5,783 nt of DNA from Ktedonobacterales bacterium (GTDB taxonomy: Bacteria; Chloroflexota; Ktedonobacteria; Ktedonobacterales; JACDGC01): the NCBI GenBank assembly GCA_013815535.1, contig JACDGC010000283.1, forward strand, positions 1 through 5,783, in the 5' to 3' direction. The position numbers were made by a program, and so were the translations under genes. Of the stretch, positions 1 to 5,307 are shown piece after piece. The first letter of the stretch is position 1. Each line of letters starts with the position of its first letter. The notes below the pieces were generated by a model. It was not told where the DNA came from and ran no database searches. It saw nothing but the letters and a program-made list of their open reading frames with translations.

Positions 1-257
1 TGCAGATGCAGCACCGCGAAACTGCGGATTTTTGCCAGCGCCACGATCTCGGCAATCGTGTCGAGGAAGGTGTTTGCACGAGCAGGCACCTGCCCTGTCG
101 CCCAAAACGCGCTAAAGGGGTTCGCGGGGGGTGGGGGGGCCACAGGGTCGCGTTCTAACAATGGCGCAGAGGGGGCCACGCGTTCGGGGAGGGTCGGGGT
201 TGCCACCTTGCGTCGCCCGAATGGCCACCAAGATCGTCGAGTGGTCGCCACAAGCAT
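1..257 (-). CDS. Partial hypothetical protein, N-terminal 85 residues, runs off left edge
   Basis: I do not recognise this gene. Reading the minus strand from ATG at 257, the frame stays open to the window edge. The N-terminus is basic and aromatic (RRSWWPFGRRK, about residues 7-17). A Pro/Ala-rich linker follows (VAPPPPANP region, about 38-46), then a more regular segment with a hydrophobic helical look (TFLDTIAEIVALAKIRSFAV). Codon use, with many G/C-ending codons, resembles the other genes here, whereas the opposing plus-strand reading is low-complexity. An in-frame stop lies upstream, so the 5' end is inside the window. The start is uncertain: GAGG directly abuts the ATG with no spacing, while a GTG two codons later (249-251) has a more normal 6-nt spacing. 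The gene is divergent from the kinase and could share its control region. The function cannot be told from this fragment. Confidence 0.55.
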   Translation of the reverse strand, partial: MLVATTRRSWWPFGRRKVATPTLPERVAPSAPLLERDPVAPPPPANPFSAFWATGQVPARANTFLDTIAEIVALAKIRSFAVLHL

Positions 258-262
258 CCTCG

Positions 263-277
263 TTTCATGGAATGAAA
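263..277. repeat. Short inverted repeat TTTCAT-GGA-ATGAAA
   Basis: Perfect 6-bp arms with a 3-nt centre sit just upstream of the start of the leftward gene. It could be a small operator or an mRNA hairpin over that gene's translation start. With arms this short, chance is also possible. Confidence 0.35.
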
Positions 278-304
278 ATTTGGCGCATATGATGATGCAC
301 GATA

Positions 305-337
305 CTTGACCGCTTGATCATAGCATGAGGGGTCAAG
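305..337. repeat. Inverted repeat CTTGACC ... GGTCAAG
   Basis: Perfect 7-bp arms at 305-311 and 331-337 are separated by 19 nt, with an additional TTGAT at 314-318. The TTGAC core recurs in a second inverted repeat over the kinase promoter, so this may be one half of a divergent operator region. No regulator binding this motif can be named from the sequence. Confidence 0.45.
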
Positions 338-356
338 GGCACGGCCTTTGCCGCGA

Positions 357-402
357 TTTGACGGATTCACTCATATGGCGGGGTATGCTATAATACGTCA
401 AA
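357..402. repeat. Inverted repeat TTTGACG ... CGTCAAA flanking the -10 box
   Basis: Perfect 7-bp arms at 357-363 and 396-402 lie 32 nt apart and bracket the extended -10 element at 386-394. Another CGTCAA follows at 423-428. The left arm would fall around the -35 region and the right arm at the expected transcription start, where a regulator could block or assist RNA polymerase. The arms are seen directly; the regulatory role is inferred. Confidence 0.45.
366..394 (+). promoter_or_regulatory. Extended -10 promoter for the kinase operon
   Basis: TG-C-TATAAT at 386-394 matches the extended -10 consensus of housekeeping sigma-70-type promoters exactly. At the ideal 17-nt spacing the -35 hexamer would be TTCACT (366-371), which is weak but tolerable with an extended -10. 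The nearby TTGACG (358-363) looks more like a -35 but is 25 nt away, which is too far. Transcription would start near 400-402, giving a leader of about 70 nt before the ATG at 471. Confidence 0.6.
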
Positions 403-456
403 GCTCTTTTTCGCCTGCTCATCGTCAACGAAGGGTGGCACGTCCAGGCTGGTACC

Positions 457-461
457 GGAGG
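457..461 (+). promoter_or_regulatory. Shine-Dalgarno GGAGG that sets the kinase start
   Basis: GGAGG lies 9 nt before ATG 471. It supports that start over the longer in-frame reading from TTG 348, which would place the TATAAT promoter inside the coding sequence. Confidence 0.75.
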
Positions 462-470
462 CCCTGGGGA

Positions 471-2258
471 ATGCAGAGATGTCTGAATTGTGGTGCGGAA
501 AATTCCGCTGATGCCGAGGTGTGTGTGGCGTGCGAACAACCGCTCAAGACGCCCGTGGCCGCCGTGCAAGGGCCAGCCCTCGGCGCTGCCGCCTACCCCG
601 GCGCGCCAGAAGCTTCACTCTATGGCGCAAAGAGTTATGATATGGTGCCCCAGCTTGAGCAGCAGCGCATCGCCCCACGCCTGCACCCTGGCGATCAGTT
701 GGGGCACGACCGCTATCGCATCAAGCGCATCGTCGCGTTGGGTGGCATGGGCGCGGTCTATGAGGCCGAAGATCAAAACCTGAAGCGCCCCTGTGCCGTC
801 AAAGAGATGCTCGACACCTTCACTGAGGCCAAAGATCGCCAGCAAGTGATCGATTGGTTCCGGCGCGAAGCCAGCATGCTGCATGACCTCAATCATCCCG
901 CCATCCCCCGTGTGCGCGATTCCTTTGAGGAAGATGGGCGCTACTATCTGGTGATGGACTTCGTGCATGGCCGCAATCTGGCCGAGGTGCTCGAACAAGA
1001 GGGCGTGCAGCCCGAGGAGCGCGTGCGCCGCTGGGCCGTGCAACTGTGCGACGTGCTGTCATACCTGCATCATCAGGGCGTCATCTTTCGTGATCTCAAG
1101 CCCGCCAACATCATGATCGGCACCGATGACCGTGTGCGCCTGATCGACTTTGGCATCGCGCGGTCTTTGCGCGCGCAAAACACCGAGTCGATGGTCATCG
1201 TCACCTATGGCTTCGCGGCACCCGAACAGTTGCAGGGCCAACCCGAGCAACGCAGCGACATCTTTTCATTGGGCGCCACCTTGCACCGCTTGCTGACGCA
1301 ACATGACGCGAATAACAACAAGCCCATGATCTTCAACTTCCCCCCCGTGCGTGCCTTGCGGCCCGATGTGACGCCCGCCTTCGAGTCGATCATCATGCGC
1401 GCGTTGTCGCCCCGCGCGGTGGACCGTTGGACGACCGCTGGCGAGATGGGTCGTGCCATCCGTGCCTTGCCTGCCCTGATGGGTGGGGGCGTGGCACCCC
1501 TGGCGGTCGTGCCCGTCAGCCCCGCCGCGCGGGCGGTTTCACGTCCTCTGTTGCCATTTGAGGAAAACGTCAATCAGGCGCGGGGCTTTTTAGAGCAGGA
1601 GCGCTGGCAAGAGGCCCTCAAGGCGGCCCGTAAAGCCGTCGAAGCGGACCGGGCGAATCCTCTGGGGCACAAGATGCTCGGTATCGTTTATGCGAGGTCT
1701 CGTCCCCCAGAGGCGCTGCGTGCCCTCGAAGCGTACAATGAATCGCTGCAACTCAACCCGAACGATGCCGAAACATATCGCTTGATCGGTGATGTCCATC
1801 TCTTCTTGCAACAGCAGCCGCACGAGGCGATGGGTGCCTATCAAAAGGCGGCGCGGTTGAATCCCAGCGATTACGAGACGCATCGCTTTTTGGGGATGTG
1901 CTTGGAACAGACCGGCCAACTCGAATACGCCCAGCAAGAATATGCCACGGCGGTACGTCTGGCGCCAAATTACGTGCCCGCGCACATGTCCTACGGCCAG
2001 CTTGCCCTGCGGCTAGACAAGATGACCGATGCGGAATGCGCCTTCGTGGAAGCCTTGCGGCTCAACCCCGCCTTGCCCGTGGCACGGCACTTGTTGGCCC
2101 AGGTTTACGAGCGTCAGGGGCGCATGGCGGATGCGCTGCGCGAAGCGGAGTATGCGGTGCAGGTGGACCCACGTGATGGCAACGCAGCCACCACCCTGGC
2201 CCGTTTGCGGCGCGCGGTGCGCATGCAAAAGCGCAACTCGACCCGTCCATTGCATTAA
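471..2258 (+). CDS. Soluble Ser/Thr protein kinase with N-terminal zinc ribbon and C-terminal TPRs
   Basis: This is a Hanks-type kinase, phosphorylating Ser/Thr on partner proteins with ATP; 595 aa. Residues 4-21 form a CxxC...CxxC zinc ribbon (C4, C7, C18, C21), followed by an Ala/Pro-rich linker. The kinase domain spans about 82-335. It has a Gly loop (LGGMGAVYEA, 90-99), ATP-binding K111, helix-C E133, catalytic loop FRDLKPAN (D208, K210, N213), DFG 226-228, APE 250-252, and D263 followed by a glycine (G268). All catalytic residues are present, so it should be active. Oddities are Ala89 in place of the first loop glycine, Phe206 in place of the HRD histidine, and VTYGF before APE. About six TPRs fill roughly 366-590 and probably bind substrates or partners. 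No signal peptide or membrane helix is visible, so it is cytoplasmic. It begins a likely operon with the phosphatase 62 bp downstream. The start at 471 is supported by GGAGG and by the zinc ribbon beginning at once. Its substrate is unknown. Confidence 0.95.
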   Translation: MQRCLNCGAENSADAEVCVACEQPLKTPVAAVQGPALGAAAYPGAPEASLYGAKSYDMVPQLEQQRIAPRLHPGDQLGHDRYRIKRIVALGGMGAVYEAEDQNLKRPCAVKEMLDTFTEAKDRQQVIDWFRREASMLHDLNHPAIPRVRDSFEEDGRYYLVMDFVHGRNLAEVLEQEGVQPEERVRRWAVQLCDVLSYLHHQGVIFRDLKPANIMIGTDDRVRLIDFGIARSLRAQNTESMVIVTYGFAAPEQLQGQPEQRSDIFSLGATLHRLLTQHDANNNKPMIFNFPPVRALRPDVTPAFESIIMRALSPRAVDRWTTAGEMGRAIRALPALMGGGVAPLAVVPVSPAARAVSRPLLPFEENVNQARGFLEQERWQEALKAARKAVEADRANPLGHKMLGIVYARSRPPEALRALEAYNESLQLNPNDAETYRLIGDVHLFLQQQPHEAMGAYQKAARLNPSDYETHRFLGMCLEQTGQLEYAQQEYATAVRLAPNYVPAHMSYGQLALRLDKMTDAECAFVEALRLNPALPVARHLLAQVYERQGRMADALREAEYAVQVDPRDGNAATTLARLRRAVRMQKRNSTRPLH

Positions 2259-2303
2259 CCAAGCATGATCTCAACGGTGGTGCTAACGAAGGGCATTTGG
2301 TAA

Positions 2304-2310
2304 AGAGAGG
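2304..2310 (+). promoter_or_regulatory. Shine-Dalgarno AGAGAGG for the GTG start at 2321
   Basis: AGAGAGG lies 10 nt before GTG 2321 and favours it over the in-frame ATG at 2345. The longer form also supplies the Arg/His-rich n-region that a signal peptide needs. The 62-bp gap from the kinase stop shows no terminator hairpin and no convincing promoter, consistent with co-transcription. Confidence 0.6.
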
Positions 2311-2320
2311 CTGAGCGGTC

Positions 2321-4624
2321 GTGAGTCGATTTCATCGTGTGCGCATGGTGGCGGGTTGCCTGGTCCTGGGCGCTTTGCTGGCACAAGGAACCGTGGCGAT
2401 GCCTGCGCTTGCTCATGCCCGTGCGCCCCAGCCCGCACCCCGTCCCCGCGAATTCGTTGCGACGGCACAACTGGCGGTGGTGCGGCTCATCGCGGCCTAT
2501 TATGCCCAAACGACCACGGGTCCCGCGCCGACCCTCACCCCCTTGGAACCATGTACGGGCCTGGGGGCGATTGTTGGCACCACCGGGGTGGGCGGCAATG
2601 CTCGCCACTACGTGCTGACCGACGCCCACTTGGTGAGTCCAGTGCAGCCCTGCTCCAGCGCCCAGGCGGCCTATTTGAATGCCAACCACACACTGCCAGC
2701 TGGCTGGAAGCTGACCAAAGTGACGGCGTATCTCGACAGTGCCTACACGGGTGGCGATGCGGCACACTTGGGTACGCTAGCCTTTGATCTCGACATTTCG
2801 GCGTTACCAACGCTGGGCCTGTCAGAGGGGGCCATCGTGTTGCCATTGGCCGCCAGCACGGCACCCACATACGATCTGCCAGTTGTCGTCGTGCCCGCGT
2901 CACCGCCCACTGGCACCACTCAGGTGCTGGATCTCGGTGGCACCGATGCCACCCCCTACACCTCCGATGCCATCACGCTCAATGCCTTACCTGGGGCGCT
3001 GACGGTCAGTGAAAGTGTCGTCGCGCTACCCCCCAGTGCGAGCGTGCCAACGCCCGTGCCTACCGTCAGCGCGACTCTGTCCCCCACCACGCCAACACCC
3101 CTCACGCTCAGCTTGACCCCCGCCCCAACGCCCCTCATCAACCCTGGCGCGCCGCTCATCACTGACGTTGGCGCGGGGGGCGGGCAACTGTCGGGCATGG
3201 TGCTGACCACTGCCCAAGGTCTACGTGTCGTGGGCACCGATGCCCTCAATGCCGCTTTGCGTGCCGCGTTTGCCGTCTCGAATGCCGGGGCATTTAATGG
3301 CTCGTGGCATAGCGCGCTGGATGACTATTATGCCGCCAGTGCGACGAATCCCAAAGATGCCCGCTATCAATCGGCGACCGCCCAGTTGCAATCACTGCGC
3401 GATCATTATCCCAGCTTCACTGGCGTCACCCCCTGGCTGATGGCCGCCGCTTCCGGTTCGCCACTGCCAGGCGTCGCCATTGCCACCGCCAGCGGCTCTT
3501 CGGATGAGATCATTCCCGGTTTGCCAGTGCATGGCCTGACGCAGTTCATCGCGTTCTTGCTGGCCATTGCCATTGTTTTGCTGGGGCTGTTCCTGCTGGT
3601 GCGGGTGGCGGTGATGCGCCGTTCCCCTCGTGCGGGGCTGGCAAATGTCGCGCGTGCCTCCTATGCTGATGATGGCGACATCACGCAAAAGACCCCCGCT
3701 CTCACACTGCAAGGTGGGGCGGTGCGCGGCGACACAACCGTGCGGCCCACCATGCCACTGAGTGGGGCGCGTCGGGTGATTCGCTATGGTTTGCAAGCCT
3801 CGGGGTTGACCGACCCCGGCATGCGCCGCAAGGCCGACCCCAACCAAGATTCCATCTTGGTGGTGCAGGGTGCCCGCATGCACCAGCACGCCCCCCAGCC
3901 CTTTGGCCTCTTTGTGGTAGCGGATGGGATGGGTGGCCATCAATTCGGGCGCGAGGCCAGCAGCGAAACCGTCCGCGTGATGGCCGACCACATCTTGCAG
4001 CCCCTGCTTGGCGGTGAATCGTTCGATGACGCGGAACTGTTGGATCTGTTGCGCCAGGGGGCGCAGCACGCCAACGAGACGTTGCACTATCGCAATGTGC
4101 GCCAGCATGCTGACATGGGCACCACCGTCACCGCCGCGCTGGTTGCGGGTGATATGGCCTACATCATCAACGTTGGTGACAGCCGCACCTACCATTTGCA
4201 AACCGAGATGCCCCTGCGTCAGGTCACAGCGGATCACTCGGTGGTCGCCAGCCTCGTGGCGGCGGGGGTCATCCAACCAGATGATGTCTACACCCACCCC
4301 AAGCGCAACCAGATCTTTCGCAGCCTGGGTGAGCAAGAAGATGCCCAGATCGATACTTTCACCGTCCCGGTCAAGCCCGGTGATCACCTGTTGCTGTGCT
4401 CCGATGGCCTGTGGGAGATGATTCGCAACCCCCGCATCGAGGCGCTGCTGCGCCACCACCGCGATCTGACGGCGCTCACTCAGGCGCTCGTTGATGAAGC
4501 GAATGATAATGGCGGCGTCGATAACATCAGTGCGGTGGTGGTGCGGGTGCTGGGCGAAGACGCGGCCCCGCAGCAGGTCGGCATGCATGTGCTGGTTGGC
4601 CCCACCGCCCCCAGTGGCTCTTGA
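2321..4624 (+). CDS. Transmembrane PP2C Ser/Thr phosphatase with protease-like ectodomain
   Basis: 767 aa, GTG start. Residues 1-33 look like a signal peptide (Arg-rich start, hydrophobic core, AHA or ALA cleavage site). The exported part, about 34-405, has HtrA/trypsin-like cues: GLGAIVG (80-86), LTDAH with H103 (compare TNAHV), DLDISAL with D158, and INPGAPL (273-279) where proteases have GNSGGPL, so Ser is replaced by Pro275. A Pro/Thr-rich tract (243-271) interrupts it. C78 and C111 could form a disulfide. A helical, TPR-like stretch follows (about 321-370). One membrane helix (about 409-432) is followed by RR, placing the C-terminus in the cytoplasm. The PP2C domain, about 485-745, is complete: NQD D510, DGMGGH 535-540, GTT 600-602, GDSR D620, TADHS, CSDGL D695 and GGVDN D734. 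All metal-binding aspartates are present, so it should be an active Mn/Mg-dependent phosphatase, probably opposing the upstream kinase. The PP2C call is firm; the ectodomain assignment is tentative. Confidence 0.94.
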   Translation: MSRFHRVRMVAGCLVLGALLAQGTVAMPALAHARAPQPAPRPREFVATAQLAVVRLIAAYYAQTTTGPAPTLTPLEPCTGLGAIVGTTGVGGNARHYVLTDAHLVSPVQPCSSAQAAYLNANHTLPAGWKLTKVTAYLDSAYTGGDAAHLGTLAFDLDISALPTLGLSEGAIVLPLAASTAPTYDLPVVVVPASPPTGTTQVLDLGGTDATPYTSDAITLNALPGALTVSESVVALPPSASVPTPVPTVSATLSPTTPTPLTLSLTPAPTPLINPGAPLITDVGAGGGQLSGMVLTTAQGLRVVGTDALNAALRAAFAVSNAGAFNGSWHSALDDYYAASATNPKDARYQSATAQLQSLRDHYPSFTGVTPWLMAAASGSPLPGVAIATASGSSDEIIPGLPVHGLTQFIAFLLAIAIVLLGLFLLVRVAVMRRSPRAGLANVARASYADDGDITQKTPALTLQGGAVRGDTTVRPTMPLSGARRVIRYGLQASGLTDPGMRRKADPNQDSILVVQGARMHQHAPQPFGLFVVADGMGGHQFGREASSETVRVMADHILQPLLGGESFDDAELLDLLRQGAQHANETLHYRNVRQHADMGTTVTAALVAGDMAYIINVGDSRTYHLQTEMPLRQVTADHSVVASLVAAGVIQPDDVYTHPKRNQIFRSLGEQEDAQIDTFTVPVKPGDHLLLCSDGLWEMIRNPRIEALLRHHRDLTALTQALVDEANDNGGVDNISAVVVRVLGEDAAPQQVGMHVLVGPTAPSGS

Positions 4625-4638
4625 AAGCAGGATTGTCC

Positions 4639-5124
4639 ATGCGCTACATCATCCGCGAGAGGCTCTTCCATCTGACCGAAGACTCCGTCATCACCGACGA
4701 AGCGGGGCAAGCGGTCTTGCAGGTGGCGGGCAAGTTCTTTAGTTTGCACGACCGCCTCACCATCAGCGACATGGCGGGCAATGAGGTGGTGCAGATTGCT
4801 CGGCGCTTGGTCGCGCTGACGCCCACCTATGAGATCCTGCGAGGTGGGCAAGAGGTGGCGGAAATGCGCAAGCGCTTCTTCACCCCCTTTGGCGACCGCT
4901 ATGCCATCGACATCCCTGGCCCGAACGATTTGGAAATGCGCGGCAATTTCCTTGACCATGAATTCGTCATCACCCAAGGCGGCACCACCGTGGCAACGAT
5001 ATCGAAACAATGGCTGAGCCTGAGCGCGACCTATGGCGTGGAAACGGCCCCTGGCCAAGATGACGTGCTCATTTTGGCGTGTGTGCTGGCGATGGATCTG
5101 GCCGAGGACCGCGAAAGTCGCTGA
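4639..5124 (+). CDS. LURP-one-related (YxjI-like) protein
   Basis: 161 aa. The sequence follows the LURP-one-related/YxjI pattern, which has a Tubby C-terminal-like fold related to phospholipid scramblases. It opens with MRYIIRERLF, then ITDEAGQAVLQVAGKFFSL (18-36), ITISDMAGNE-type strands (about 41-49, read here as LTISDMAGNE), and LTPTYEI (60-66). The middle part repeats the strand pattern (FGDRYAID, MRGNFLDHEF), as expected for the 12-stranded barrel. Its length matches small bacterial family members, so it looks complete. No signal peptide or membrane helix is visible. ATG 4639 is chosen because the family usually begins at this motif and GCAGGA lies 6 nt upstream; TTG 4621, overlapping the phosphatase stop, is a weaker alternative. 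The 14-bp gap argues for co-transcription and translational coupling with the phosphatase. The biochemical role of bacterial members is poorly known. It may be an effector, substrate or membrane-associated partner of the kinase/phosphatase pair, but only gene order supports this. Confidence 0.88.
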   Translation: MRYIIRERLFHLTEDSVITDEAGQAVLQVAGKFFSLHDRLTISDMAGNEVVQIARRLVALTPTYEILRGGQEVAEMRKRFFTPFGDRYAIDIPGPNDLEMRGNFLDHEFVITQGGTTVATISKQWLSLSATYGVETAPGQDDVLILACVLAMDLAEDRESR

Positions 5125-5192
5125 CACGTTGGCTTGCACGGCATCTCTCCTTTACATACCCTTCATCTGCATGTGCGACCATAGATGGGGAA

Positions 5193-5219
5193 GCCCGGCA
5201 ATTTGCGGGGCGATTGCCG
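5193..5219 (+). other. Two mutually exclusive hairpins
   Basis: Hairpin A: GCCC (5193-5196) pairs with GGGC (5208-5211), and GCA (5198-5200) with TGC (5204-5206), with one G-G mismatch and a 3-nt loop. Hairpin B: CGGCAAT (5196-5202) pairs perfectly with ATTGCCG (5213-5219) around a 10-nt loop. The two share bases and cannot form together. No U-run follows either, so this is not a standard intrinsic terminator. It could stabilise the operon's 3' end or act in the downstream leader. Confidence 0.35.
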
Positions 5220-5291
5220 CTACTCAATGATATCCTTCTGCGTTACAATAGACGAGAACGCGGTCGAATGGCCAAGATCGTTCATCGCAGC

Positions 5292-5296
5292 GGAGG
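5292..5296 (+). promoter_or_regulatory. Shine-Dalgarno GGAGG for the acyltransferase
   Basis: GGAGG lies 11 nt before ATG 5308. The spacing is slightly long, but this is the best ribosome site in the gap, and it favours 5308 over the in-frame ATG at 5227. Confidence 0.5.
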
Positions 5297-5307
5297 CAGC
5301 CTCATCT

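Larger units (their letters stand above)
5125..5307. other. Intergenic region with overlapping hairpins and a weak -10-like box
   Basis: No gene is supported here. It contains two overlapping hairpins at 5193-5219 (separate entry) and TACAAT at 5244-5249. That box could be a -10 for the downstream acyltransferase, but no -35 lies at the right distance. An in-frame ATG at 5227 could extend the acyltransferase by 27 residues; the extension does not look like the family N-terminus and lacks a good ribosome site. No T-tract terminator is visible, so where the upstream operon ends is unclear. Confidence 0.5.

Noticed and set aside
126..147. G-quadruplex candidate on the plus strand
   Set aside because: Four G-tracts can be drawn, but they are explained by Pro and Gly/Ala codons of the minus-strand gene, and nothing else suggests a role.
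58..309. Plus-strand open frame at the left edge
   Set aside because: The product is Gly/Arg-rich low complexity from G-runs, and the minus-strand frame has better codon use and protein-like composition.
358..363. TTGACG as the -35 box for the kinase promoter
   Set aside because: It is 25 nt from TATAAT, well beyond the usable 16-18 nt. It fits better as part of the repeated TTGAC motif.
348..470. Kinase start at TTG 348, extending the protein by 41 residues
   Set aside because: The extension contains the TATAAT promoter, does not resemble protein from the family, and lacks the good ribosome site that ATG 471 has.
2348..2359. Lipobox VAGC, making the phosphatase a lipoprotein
   Set aside because: The cysteine (C13) comes before the hydrophobic core rather than after it, so this is not a lipoprotein signal peptide.
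3392..4588. Long antisense open frame of 398 codons opposite the PP2C domain
   Set aside because: It mirrors a high-GC coding gene, its product is His/Gln-rich without domain features, and the plus strand encodes a complete PP2C with all motifs.
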